Below are positions 32,723 through 43,815 of a stretch of DNA of 64,000 nt, one piece after another. The position numbers and the translations under genes are program-made. The stretch covers positions 124,001-188,000 of the forward strand of contig NZ_JAJFZM010000003.1 in assembly GCF_020733705.1 (NCBI RefSeq). The letters run 5' to 3'. A model generated the notes under the pieces. That model worked only from the letters and a program-made list of their open reading frames with translations, was not told the origin of the DNA and made no database searches. The stretch's first letter is position 1. Every line of letters begins with the position of its first letter. The stretch comes from Nocardia australiensis (lineage in GTDB: Bacteria; Actinomycetota; Actinomycetes; Mycobacteriales; Mycobacteriaceae).

Positions 32723-33640
32723 ATGACAGAACAGCAACTGGGCAGTGTCGGGATCTGGACGTTCGCGTTCGAGAGCCAGCCCGCCGGACGAGTCCGTGAT
32801 GCGGCCGCCGAACTCGAGGAACTCGGTTACGGCACACTGTGGTTCGGCGAGGCGTTCGGCCGGGAAGCAATGGGGCAGGCGTGGCTGCTGCTCACCGCGA
32901 CCGAGCACGTCGTGGTCGCCGCCGGAATCGCCAATGTCGCCTTCCGCGATCCGATCGCGATGGCGACCGCGGAACGCACGCTCGGCGACGCGTTCCCCGG
33001 CCGCTTCCTGCTCGGACTCGGCGGTCACCGGGTCGGGGGGCAAACCGGCGTGCTCGACGGCTATCCGATGCCCGCGATCGGGAGCAGGCCACTGACGGTG
33101 ATGCGTGACTATCTCGACGCGATGGACGCGGTACCGCACCACGGCCCAGTTCCAGACCCGGCGCCGCGCCGCGTGCTCGCCGCGCTCGGACCGAAGATGC
33201 TCGAATTGGCCGCTGAGCGCACGGGGGGCGCACATCCGTATTTCGTGCCCGTCGAACACACCGAACTCGCCCGCCGGATCATGGGTCCGCACGCCACCCT
33301 GGCCGTAGAGCAGGCCGTAGTCCTGGACACCGACCGAACCCGTGCGCGGGCGGTGGCCCGTGCGCATGTCGCCGGGTATGTCGAATCGGCACCGCATCAG
33401 CAGGCGAATGTGCGGCGGCTCGGATTCGGTGACGCCGATATCGTCGGCGGTCCAAGCGATCGCCTTGTCGACGCGATCGTCGCCTACGGAGACATCGACG
33501 CGATCGAGCGGCGGGTGCGCGAGCACCTCGCGGCCGGTGCCGACCACGTCTGCCTCCAGGTGCTGACCGCCGATGCCGCCGAGCTGCCGATGCCGCAATG
33601 GCGCGAACTCGCGGGGCTGGCGGCCACTGTGTCCGCGTGA
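32723..33640 (+). CDS. LLM-class F420-dependent oxidoreductase (MSMEG_4141-like)
   Basis: The 305-residue enzyme has the luciferase-like monooxygenase barrel: GSVGIWTFAFESQPAGRVRD at the N-terminus, LEELGYGTLWFGEAFGRE, ANVAFRDPIAMATAERTLGD, and GRFLLGLGGHR. It matches the MSMEG_4141 family of putative F420-dependent oxidoreductases. The ATG at 32723 follows GGGAG. The substrate is unknown. The divergent TetR regulator and its twin operators suggest induction by a small molecule that the enzyme modifies. Confidence 0.88.
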   Translation: MTEQQLGSVGIWTFAFESQPAGRVRDAAAELEELGYGTLWFGEAFGREAMGQAWLLLTATEHVVVAAGIANVAFRDPIAMATAERTLGDAFPGRFLLGLGGHRVGGQTGVLDGYPMPAIGSRPLTVMRDYLDAMDAVPHHGPVPDPAPRRVLAALGPKMLELAAERTGGAHPYFVPVEHTELARRIMGPHATLAVEQAVVLDTDRTRARAVARAHVAGYVESAPHQQANVRRLGFGDADIVGGPSDRLVDAIVAYGDIDAIERRVREHLAAGADHVCLQVLTADAAELPMPQWRELAGLAATVSA

Positions 33641-33768
33641 ATCACAGCGCTGGACATGGCCCGAAGGCGAAGTAGCGCAGTCTATTACGTCACGACGTCG
33701 CCGCATGCGGCCGGTCATCGGCCGCTGAGAACGGCACGGAACTCAGATACCACCCGGTACCTGCCAGG

Positions 33769-33826
33769 CATGGAACCACCCGGGAGCCTCAGCAGTGAAG
33801 TGTTTGCGATCCTTCACGTCCACACG
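33769..33826 (-). pseudogene. Relic of a second bioD 3' end
   Basis: On the minus strand this reads KDRKHFTAEAPGWFHAW, against NREHFTTAAPGWFTRAW at the end of the intact bioD 40 bases upstream. The DNA match covers about 47 bases with roughly eight differences. The remainder of the 227-base gap between the LLM gene and bioD shows nothing else recognisable. It repeats the pattern seen after nadC. Confidence 0.7.
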
Positions 33827-33867
33827 CGGGCACAGGCACCGAAAGCCGTCAGATGCGCACCGACACG

Positions 33868-34530
33868 TCACCAAGCGCGGGTGAACCACCCAGGAGCCGC
33901 GGTAGTGAAATGTTCGCGATTCATGGCGGCCGCACCGGCGGGGACAGCGCCGATAATGTCTACGCCGGTTACCGTCGGCAGATCTGTGCGATTGCACTCG
34001 GCTGCCAGGTCCGGGTGCGACGGCCAGGAGCCGATTACCAGGCCGGCGCACTCGACGCCCGCCGATCGCAGTGCACGCGTAGTCAATTCGCTGTGGTTGA
34101 GGGTTCCCAGACCGGCGGCTGCGACGACAAGCACCGGGGCCGTGAGTTTTTGGGCGAGGTCGAGGAGGGTGAATTCACCGAATCGGACCAGCAGGCCGCC
34201 CGCGCCCTCGACCAGGGTCAGATCGGCGTCGGCGAGATCGTCTATGGCGGCGACGGTTTCACCGAGTGTCAATGCGGGCTGTCCACATCGCCGTGCCGCG
34301 GTGTCGGGGGCCAGCGGGTCGGGGTAACGCGCCAGTTCGACTGCTCTGGGCACCCCGGTAAGGCGTTGGATTTCGGCGAGATCGCCGGGTTCGCCTGGGG
34401 CGATGCCGGTTTGGGCCGGTTTGCAGACAGCCACGGATCGACCGGCGGCATGCGCGCTCGCCGCGATGGCGGCAGTGACGATGGTTTTACCGACATCGGT
34501 CGAGGTTCCGGTGATCAGCAAGACGCTCAT
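33868..34530 (-). CDS. bioD: Dethiobiotin synthetase
   Basis: BioD is the ATP-dependent carboxylase that closes the ureido ring of dethiobiotin. The P-loop TGTSTDVGKT is at residues 7-16, the substrate Lys is in VCKPAQTG, and VEGAGGLLV holds the conserved Glu and Gly residues. At 220 residues it is of normal size. Its ATG overlaps the stop of a 43-codon ORF (ATGA), which itself overlaps bioF, so the three are coupled. A relic of a second bioD 3' end lies downstream. Confidence 0.96.
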   Translation of the reverse strand: MSVLLITGTSTDVGKTIVTAAIAASAHAAGRSVAVCKPAQTGIAPGEPGDLAEIQRLTGVPRAVELARYPDPLAPDTAARRCGQPALTLGETVAAIDDLADADLTLVEGAGGLLVRFGEFTLLDLAQKLTAPVLVVAAAGLGTLNHSELTTRALRSAGVECAGLVIGSWPSHPDLAAECNRTDLPTVTGVDIIGAVPAGAAAMNREHFTTAAPGWFTRAW

Positions 34531-34658
34531 GCCGCGCCCGCCGATCCAAGGATGCCCACCGCGACGATCATGTTGGCACTCAGACCAACCGACGGCAGTT
34601 TGTTGATCGCAGCGATACGTGCCGGTGCCGGTGCCGGTGCCGCAGTGTCATCACTCAT
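34527..34658 (-). CDS. 43-residue microprotein coupled between bioF and bioD
   Basis: The ATG at 34658 overlaps the bioF TGA, and its own TGA overlaps the bioD ATG; both junctions read ATGA. The frame encodes 43 residues: MSDDTAAPAPAPARIAAINK with an Ala-Pro repeat (three GCACCG hexamers), then a hydrophobic helix of about 20 residues (LSANMIVAVGILGSAGAA at the end). Codon use is GC-rich and third-position biased. I know of no named family. The tight coupling on both sides is strong sign of real translation. It could be a small membrane or partner protein of biotin synthesis, or serve mainly as a translational bridge. Confidence 0.72.
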   Translation of the reverse strand: MSDDTAAPAPAPARIAAINKLPSVGLSANMIVAVGILGSAGAA

Positions 34659-35809
34659 GCGCGCAACACATCCAATCCGCGCGCCTCGGCCAGTACCTCG
34701 CCGAGAACCGTTGCGATGACGTCGAGTTCATCGGCGGTGAGGTCGGCGCGGGCAGTGAGCCGCAGCCGCGAAGTACCCTCCGGCACCGACGGCGGCCGGA
34801 AACAGCCGACATCCAGACCACGCGCCCGGCAGTTCTGCGCGGCGTCGTAGGCGAGCCGCGCCTCGCCGAGCACCACCGACACCACCGCCGAATCCGGTGC
34901 CGCCACACCGGCAATGCGTGCGATATCGGCGGCCCGCTCCAGAACCCGGCCCGCCATCTCCGGTTCACGACGTAACAGTGCCAGCGCCGCGCGCGCGGCA
35001 CCGACAGCCCCGGGAGCGAGTCCGGTGTCGAAGATGAAGGTGCGCGCGGTATCGATCAAATGCGCGCGGACACGCGCGTCGGCCAACACCACACCACCCT
35101 GTGCGGCCAAGGCTTTGGAGAGCGTCGCGGTGATCACCACATCCGTGGCTCCGGCCAAACCGACCTCGTGCACCAGCCCGCGCCCACCACTGCCGCGCAC
35201 CCCCAACCCGTGCGCCTCGTCCACGATCAGCACCGCGCCATTGGCCCGCGCAACCCGATGCAATTCGGCCAACGGGGCCAGGTCGCCGTCTGCGCTGAAC
35301 ACCGAATCGGTGAGTACGAGTGCGCGCTCCTCCGTACGCTCGGCCAGCAGCCGATCGACCGCGTCCACATCCCGGTGCGCCGCGATCTCGACCCGTGCCC
35401 GCGACAACCGGCAGGCATCAACAAGCGAGGCGTGACTGCCCGCGTCGGAGACGACCAGCGACCCACGCCCGGCCAGCGCGGTCACTACCCCGAGATTCGC
35501 CGCATACCCCGACGCGAACACCAATCCGGTCTCCGCCCCGACGAATTCGGCGAGCTCGGCTTCGAACAGCTCATGTTCGGCGGTGGTGCCGGTGACCAAC
35601 CGCGACCCGGTCGACCCGGCCCCCCAGCGTCGTACCGAGTCGACCGCGCCCTCGATCACCTCCGGGTGGCGCACCAGCCCGAGGTAGTCATTGGACGCGA
35701 GGTCGATCGACGACGACAACATCGCCCGTGGTCGTAGCGCACGACGCAATCCCGCCCTCACTCGCTCGGCGGCACGCTCGTCCAACCAGCCCAATGGATC
35801 GGTAACCAC
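34655..35809 (-). CDS. bioF: 8-amino-7-oxononanoate synthase
   Basis: BioF condenses pimeloyl-ACP or pimeloyl-CoA with alanine, the first step of ring assembly in biotin synthesis. It is a 384-residue PLP enzyme: SNDYLGLVRHPEV near residue 38, GSTGSRLVTGTTAEHELFE, LIVDEAHGLGVRG (PLP-contact Asp and His) and TLSKALAAQGG (Schiff-base Lys). It starts at a GTG (35809), 17 bases downstream of a BioQ-type palindrome. Its stop overlaps the ATG of the 43-codon ORF. Confidence 0.96.
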   Translation of the reverse strand: MVTDPLGWLDERAAERVRAGLRRALRPRAMLSSSIDLASNDYLGLVRHPEVIEGAVDSVRRWGAGSTGSRLVTGTTAEHELFEAELAEFVGAETGLVFASGYAANLGVVTALAGRGSLVVSDAGSHASLVDACRLSRARVEIAAHRDVDAVDRLLAERTEERALVLTDSVFSADGDLAPLAELHRVARANGAVLIVDEAHGLGVRGSGGRGLVHEVGLAGATDVVITATLSKALAAQGGVVLADARVRAHLIDTARTFIFDTGLAPGAVGAARAALALLRREPEMAGRVLERAADIARIAGVAAPDSAVVSVVLGEARLAYDAAQNCRARGLDVGCFRPPSVPEGTSRLRLTARADLTADELDVIATVLGEVLAEARGLDVLRA

Positions 35810-35825
35810 AGCTCCGGAGCATACT

Positions 35826-35838
35826 TGAACACCGTTCA
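35826..35838. promoter_or_regulatory. BioQ operator upstream of bioF
   Basis: TGAAC-ACC-GTTCA is a perfect 13-base palindrome, 17 bases before the bioF GTG, so it overlaps the start of transcription or the leader of the bioF operon. Confidence 0.88.
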
Positions 35839-35978
35839 GGATTCACTCTCGGGTGTCGTCGACGTTCAGCGCCGACAACTGCCCGGCACCGCTCGCAGCG
35901 CCACTGCCACCCCGGCGACCACCGACAATGCGACGTTCAGGTGACCGGGTCGCGATATCGGGCCTGGCAGCCGCCCGA

Positions 35979-37241
35979 TCAGGCGATCGCCGCCGCGACC
36001 ATGGCGGTAGTAATGCGCTCGACATCCTCGGTGCTGCTGATGAACGGTGGCATCGTGTAGATCAGATCGCGGAAGGGCCGCAACCAGACACCCGCCGCGA
36101 CGGCCGCGTCGGTCGCCTTTCGCATATCCACCGGATGATCGAGCTGAATGACGCCGATTGCCCCGAGCACTCGCACCTGCGCGACCCCGGGCAGCGCGCG
36201 GGCAGGTGCCAGCCCTGCGGTCAGCTCGGTTTCGATGCGGTCGACCTCGCCGCGCCAATCCCGTTGCCGCAGTAGTTCTATCGAGGCCACGGCAATCGCG
36301 CAGGCCAGTGGGTTGCCCATGAACGTCGGGCCGTGCATCAGGCCGCCGTGCTCGGCGCTGATGGTCTCGGCGATACGAGTGCTACACAACGCGGCGGCCA
36401 GGGTCAGATACCCGCCGGTCAACGCTTTGCCGACACACATCACATCCGGGCTCACCCCGGCATGGTCGGCCGCGAAGAGCCTTCCGGTGCGGCCGAATCC
36501 GGTGGCGATCTCATCGAAGATCAGCAGCACACCGTGTTCGTCACACAGTCGGCGCAGCTCGGTGAGGTAGCGCGGATCATGCCAGCGCATACCACCCGCG
36601 CCCTGCACCACCGGTTCCACGATGACGGCGGCGAGTTCGCCGGCGTGCGTGGCCAGCACCCGCTCGAGCTCGGCCACATAGCCGGGCCGGTAGTCGCGCG
36701 GCGGCGCGGGTGCGAAGATCTGGGTGGCCAGTACATCGGTCCACAGCGCGTGCATGCCGCCGTCTGGGTCGCAGACGCTCATCGGGGTGAACGTGTCACC
36801 GTGATAGCCACCACGCCAGGTCAGCAGCCGCCGCTTGTCCGGCTTGCCGACCGCACGCCAGTACTGCAGGCACATTTTCACCGCGACCTCGACCGACACC
36901 GACCCCGAATCGCACAGGAACACCTTGTCGAGCCCAGACGGCGTGAGCTCGACCAGCAGTTCGGACAGCCGGGTCGCGGGCTCATGGGTGAGTCCACCGA
37001 ACATCACGTGACTCATCCGCTGCGACTGCTCGACCAGCGCCGCGTCCAGTACCGGATGCCGATAGCCGTGAATGGCCGCCCACCACGAGCTCATGCCGTC
37101 GACGAGTTCCCGCCCATCGGCCAGCGTCAGCTTGGTGCCGGACGCGGAGGCCACCACGAGCGGCTCGGTCGTCGCCGGGAAGCCGCCGTAGGGATGCCAA
37201 ACATGTTCGGCATCGATTGCCGTGATCTCGTCGGGGGTCAT
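35979..37241 (-). CDS. bioA: Adenosylmethionine-8-amino-7-oxononanoate aminotransferase
   Basis: BioA uses SAM as amino donor to make 7,8-diaminopelargonate. The 420-residue protein starts at the ATG at 37241 (MTPDEITAIDAEHVWHPYGG). WHPYGG, SSWWAAIHGYRHPVLD and RGGYHGDTFTPMSVCDP are typical, VLLIFDEIATGFGRTG holds the PLP Asp, and GKALTGGYLTLAA the Schiff-base Lys. A BioQ box lies 56 bases upstream. A longer frame to 37412 runs through the operator and is not used. Confidence 0.96.
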   Translation of the reverse strand: MTPDEITAIDAEHVWHPYGGFPATTEPLVVASASGTKLTLADGRELVDGMSSWWAAIHGYRHPVLDAALVEQSQRMSHVMFGGLTHEPATRLSELLVELTPSGLDKVFLCDSGSVSVEVAVKMCLQYWRAVGKPDKRRLLTWRGGYHGDTFTPMSVCDPDGGMHALWTDVLATQIFAPAPPRDYRPGYVAELERVLATHAGELAAVIVEPVVQGAGGMRWHDPRYLTELRRLCDEHGVLLIFDEIATGFGRTGRLFAADHAGVSPDVMCVGKALTGGYLTLAAALCSTRIAETISAEHGGLMHGPTFMGNPLACAIAVASIELLRQRDWRGEVDRIETELTAGLAPARALPGVAQVRVLGAIGVIQLDHPVDMRKATDAAVAAGVWLRPFRDLIYTMPPFISSTEDVERITTAMVAAAIA

Positions 37242-37296
37242 TGCCACAGGGATTCCTCGCGGTCGAGCGAAGGCCCCAGCCTCTCCGGGGCGAGCT

Positions 37297-37309
37297 TGAA
37301 CAGCGTTCA
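37297..37309. promoter_or_regulatory. BioQ operator upstream of bioA
   Basis: TGAAC-AGC-GTTCA is the core of a longer palindrome CTTGAAC-AGC-GTTCAAG, 56 bases before the bioA ATG. It has the best symmetry of the three sites in the window. Confidence 0.88.
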
Positions 37310-37470
37310 AGTTACCACCGGAGGTGGGCGAGTTCGACGGGCTATGGTGATGCACTCGTGCGACGAGCGCGCCGGACGCTGCCGAGGGCGGCTGGGTAGT
37401 CGAGACCGGCATACCGGTTCCCGACCCGAGGGGCGACGGCTTAGCGACTGGCGCCGGTTGGATAGCCAGG

Positions 37471-37897
37471 GTGGCGACCCCGTACTCTCCGGTGCCAAAT
37501 CCGACGCCGGTGACACGAAACTACTCGCCGACCTGGTACGCACCGACCGGCCGGCTGCCCGTCATCGTCGACGGCACCGAAACCATCGTGAATCCCGGCG
37601 ATTCGATGACGGCCCCACCCCATGTCGTGCACGAATTCTGGAGTGAGACAGCCGACACCGAGTTCGACCACGAAATCCGTCCACCACTGCGGCACTGGGC
37701 CATGTTCGAGCTGTGGCACAACCTGGAGACCGCGGGAACCCACCCGCTCGCGCATGCCGCGTGACCTGCTGGCCCTCGCGTTGCTGTGGGATTACCAGGA
37801 CGGTTATCTCGCGGACATCCCCGCGTGGCTACAACGCGCCGCACTGGGCAGTCTTGCCCGCGTCACCAGGCGGGCATGCTACCAGCATCGCTGGTAG
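37471..37897 (+). pseudogene. Cupin-domain protein, frameshifted and 5' truncated
   Basis: In one frame the sequence reads GRLPVIVDGTETIVNPGDSM, TAPPHVVHEFWSETADTEF then DHEIRPPLRHWAMFELWHNL, a typical cupin barrel with HxH-like positions. At about 37745-37755 the match moves to the next frame and continues RMPRDLLALALLWDYQDGYL then GSLARVTRRACYQHRW, the C-terminal part of the same family. The N-terminal half of the barrel is absent. It fills the 670-base gap between bioA and treX, and looks like a dead gene. Confidence 0.75.
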
Positions 37898-37967
37898 AAA
37901 ACCAGCTACGACCAGGACTGACGCCCGCGGCCCTCACCACGCGGACAGAACGCGACACCGCTGCCGC

Positions 37968-37973
37968 TAATCT
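37968..37973 (+). promoter_or_regulatory. -10 box (TAATCT) for a leaderless treX start
   Basis: TAATCT ends seven bases before the ATG at 37981, and no ribosome binding site precedes it. This fits the leaderless pattern seen at other genes in the window. Confidence 0.4.
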
Positions 37974-37980
37974 CGTTGCT

Positions 37981-40097
<2,117 letters not shown>

Positions 40098-40101
<4 letters not shown>

Positions 40102-42536
40102 CCGACACAGCGATGACCGAGACCAAGACACACTTCACCGATCCGATCTCCCTCGGCCGCACCCAGTCCAGGCAGACCCCGATCCGCAGCACCTACCGGC
40201 TACAGCTACGGCCCGACGCGCTGACCTTCGCCGACGCTCGCACCATCGCGGAATACCTACAGCAGCTCGGTATCTCGCATCTGTACCTGTCCCCGATCCT
40301 CACCGCGGCGCACGGTTCGACGCACGGCTACGACGTCACCGACCCCACCACCGTGTCGGCGGTGCTCGGCGGCCCGGCCGGGCTCAAGGCGCTCTCGGAT
40401 GAGGTGCGCAGCCGCGGCATGGGGTTGATCGTCGATCTGGTGCCCAACCATGTCGGCGTCGCCGATCCGCAGCAGAACCCGTGGTGGTGGGATGTGCTGC
40501 GCAACGGGCGCGAATCGAAGTTCGCGCACTACTTCGATATCGACTGGAGTCCGGGCAACGGCGCGGGCGGACGGCTGGCGCTGCCGGTGCTACAGAGCGA
40601 AAACGACCCCGCCGCACTGACGGTGGATCGCACCGGCGCGGAACCGATGCTGGCACTGCACGATCTGCGATTCCCGATCGCCACGGACACCGATGGCGAC
40701 AATGCGTTGCGAATCCACGACAAGCAGCACTATCGCCTGGTCAGCTGGAAGGCCGGGCTGTGCACCTATCGTCGGTTCTTCGCCGTGAGCAGCCTGGCTT
40801 CGATACGCCAGGAAGACCCCGAGGTCTTCGAGGTCACCCATCGCGAACTCACCGCATGGTGCGAACACGACCTCATCGACGGTGTACGGGTCGACCACCC
40901 CGACGGATTGTCCTATCCTGCCACCTATCTGGCGAAGCTGCGCAGGCTCATCGGCCCGCAACGGCTACTACTCGTCGAAAAGATCCTCGCGAACCGCGAA
41001 CCCCTCGACACAACCCTGCCGATCGACGGCACCACCGGCTATGACGCGCTCGCCGATTTCGGCGGGGTGCTCATCTACCCGGACGGCGAGAACACGCTGA
41101 CCGAACTGTCGCGCCGGATCGCCGGGCACGGCAGCGATCGCACGTGGATCGGCGAGACCGAACATCGGATCAAACGCGCGGTAGCGGAAAGCATTCTGGC
41201 GCCGGAGATCCGGCGGCTGGTCAGCGCTGTCAAACGCGACGCGCGCGCCGAGAGTTTCGACACCATGGCGCTGACCAATGCCACCATCGAGGTGCTGGCG
41301 TTCATGCCGGTGTACCGGGTCGACTATGCGCCGCTGGCCGGTATGACCGGCGCGGTCGTCGCCGAGGTGGAGAAACGCAACACCGAACTCACCGCGCCGC
41401 TGGCAGTACTGGTTGCCGCGCTGGCCGCGGGCGGCGAGGCCGGTGTGCGTTTCAGCCAGGTCTGCGGGGCGCTGACCGCCAAGGCTGTCGAGGACACCAT
41501 GTTCTATCAGGCGGCGCGGCTGGTGTCATTGCAGGAGGTCGGCGGAAACCCGGCCCGATTCGGCCACTCGCTCAACGAGTTCCACCTGTCCAATAGCGAA
41601 CGCGCACAGCGCTGGCCGGCCACGATGACCACCCTGTCCACCCACGACACGAAGCGCGGCGAGGACGTACGCGCCCGGATCGGAGTGCTGTCCCAGGTCG
41701 CGGAGACCTGGTCGCGGGCGGTCGAGTCCTGGCAGGAGTCCACGCCGGGTCCCGACGGCGCGACGACACTGTTCCTGCTGCAGAACATGTTCGGTGTCTG
41801 GCCCGCCGACGGGCGACCCGCCTCATCGGTATCCGGTCTGCGCGAGCGATTGCACCGGTTCGCCGAGAAGGCGATTCGCGAAGCGGGCGTCCACACCTCA
41901 TGGGAGGAACCCGACGCCGAGTTCGAGACGAAGGTGCACGGCTGGCTCGACACGGTGATCGATGGCCCGGTCGGCTCCGAAATAGGCGATCTAGTGCACG
42001 AAATGGCACCGCATGCCTGGTCGGATTCGCTGTCGCAGAAGCTTTTACAACTGTGCGGCCCTGGCATCCCGGACATCTACCAGGGTTGCGAGTTGTGGGA
42101 AGACTCCCTTGTCGATCCTGACAACCGGCGCCCGGTGGATTTCGGGGCGCGGGCCGGACTACTGCAATCACTCACCGGCACACCGGCTTTGAATACCAAC
42201 GGCGCGGCGAAGATGTGGATCGTCGCCTATGCGCTGTGGTTGCGCCGGGAACGCCCGGATTGCTTCGTCGGCGGCACCTACCTGCCGCTGTTCGCCACCG
42301 GTGACCACGCGAGCAGACTGGTGAGTTTCGCTCGCGGCCGAGCCGGTGAGACACCCGAGGTGATCGTCGCGGCCACCCGGCACAGTGTGGGCCTCGCCGA
42401 AACCGGTTGGGGCGACACTACCTTGGAGCTACCACCGGGCAGCTGGACCGACCGGCTGACCGGCCACACCTTCCAGGGCCGCGCCCGGCTCGAAAAGCTC
42501 TTCACTCGCCTGCCCGTCGCCCTGCTCGTGCGGTGA
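40098..42536 (+). CDS. treY: Maltooligosyl trehalose synthase
   Basis: TreY turns the reducing end of a maltooligosaccharide into a trehalosyl unit by internal rearrangement. The 812-residue GH13 protein begins after STYRLQLRPDALTFADAR and shows GSTHGYDVTDP, VPNHVGVADP, DGVRVDHPDG (nucleophile Asp), LLVEKILANREPL (Glu) and STHDTKRGEDVRAR. Its end overlaps the tail of the converging DUF2235 gene by 108 bases. In mycobacteria treX, treY and treZ are adjacent; here treZ lies 7.5 kb away on the other strand. Confidence 0.95.
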
Positions 42537-43691
42537 CGGCGCCGTCACCGCACCGGTCTGCTCGATGACGTACTCCGGGAACATACCGCCGAACTCCGCA
42601 CGCCAGCGCCGCAGATTCGCGGGCTCGTAATCGGGCATGTCCTGGGTGCTCGACGCGACCCGCACGCATTGATCCCGCGGCGTCTCAAGTCGCCGCCAAG
42701 AGTTCCACAGGAAGCGGTTACTGCGCGGATGACGGAGCGCCCGAACCAGATTCAGGATTCGGTAGCCGACGCCAAGGGAATCATGCAGCTTGGCGTGTTC
42801 GGCGCCCCTCGCGGCGCGACACTGCTGTGCCAGCGTCTCGAGTCGCTGCCTGTCGAAGGTGAGACCGACCGACTCGGCCTCGGTCACCATCCACTGCAGG
42901 GTGATATCGGACAAGCCACACTCGGTGTAGCCGCCACCCACGTCGCTGTGCACACCTTCGAACCACACCTGCTTGACCCGCTGGAAGTTGCGGCGGTACT
43001 TGATATTCGGCTCGATCGGCACCTCCCAGAGACACGGCTCGAAATTGCGCCGCCGCTCGTCGATCGCCAGGGCGTGCCGCGCGCAGTGCACATTCGACGA
43101 GAGCTTCACGTCGTGGAATCGGTACCGTAGCGAGGTCAGCCCGGGTACACCGAGCGCGCCGACGGTGTCGAACACGCCGAGGAAGTCGATCTTGGCGGGA
43201 TGACGGCAGTGCTCGCGGCGGAAGTCGATCCACTCCGGCGGCTCCGGCGGTGCCGGGTTCTCCTTCGTCCGCACCGGCGCGGGCTGCTGATGAATCCGCA
43301 AGGCGTCCGGGTATTTACCGGCGATCATCGCATCGGGAGTCATGATCCCGATGCGACCGATCAGCCCGGCCAGGCTGCGCGCGGTGAACGCGCCGCGGCT
43401 GAAGCCGAAAATGTAGATCTCGTCGCCCGGCTCCCAGTTCAGCGCCAGATGCCAATAGGCCGAGGACAGATTCGCCTCGAGCCCGAGCCCGAAGGCACCG
43501 CCCATCAGGCGATCGGCGAGGAATCCGCGTGCGCCCGGCCCTGATACGTAGCTGACCCACTGCTGGATCGTCTCGCCCGAGGGCCCCTTCGCCTCGAAAC
43601 TGATCGTCTGCGCGATCTTGATAATGTTCGATACCGTGTTGCTCGATTCGGCCTTCCAAGTGCCGTCACAACAAATCACCAGACGTTTCAT
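42429..43691 (-). CDS. DUF2235 alpha/beta hydrolase-like protein
   Basis: The 420-residue protein begins MKRLVICCDGTWKAESSNTV, the DUF2235 signature, followed by WVSYVSGPGARG, EIYIFGFSRGAFTARSLAGL (nucleophile elbow GFSRGA) and KIDFLGVFDTVGALGVPGL. WFEGVHSDVGGGY carries a candidate catalytic His/Asp. In some bacteria such proteins are type VI lipase effectors, but in soil actinobacteria they are mostly uncharacterised. The last 36 or so codons are antisense to the end of treY; they are Gly/Ala/Glu-rich and probably an unstructured tail. Confidence 0.88.
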   Translation of the reverse strand: MKRLVICCDGTWKAESSNTVSNIIKIAQTISFEAKGPSGETIQQWVSYVSGPGARGFLADRLMGGAFGLGLEANLSSAYWHLALNWEPGDEIYIFGFSRGAFTARSLAGLIGRIGIMTPDAMIAGKYPDALRIHQQPAPVRTKENPAPPEPPEWIDFRREHCRHPAKIDFLGVFDTVGALGVPGLTSLRYRFHDVKLSSNVHCARHALAIDERRRNFEPCLWEVPIEPNIKYRRNFQRVKQVWFEGVHSDVGGGYTECGLSDITLQWMVTEAESVGLTFDRQRLETLAQQCRAARGAEHAKLHDSLGVGYRILNLVRALRHPRSNRFLWNSWRRLETPRDQCVRVASSTQDMPDYEPANLRRWRAEFGGMFPEYVIEQTGAVTAPSPHEQGDGQASEELFEPGAALEGVAGQPVGPAARW

Positions 43692-43815
43692 GGGCTAATT
43701 CTCCCGCCACATCCCCGTTCGAAACCTGCGTACCGGACTACTCGAATCATCGCTGTCCACGCTCGGGATGTTAATGAAAACAACGCACTTCACCTCGATT
43801 GGGCTCAGTCATCGG

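Noticed and set aside
35866..35980. Minus-strand frame with a hydrophobic stretch after bioA.
   Set aside because: It overlaps the bioA end in another frame and has no start; the evidence is weaker than for the other tail fragments.
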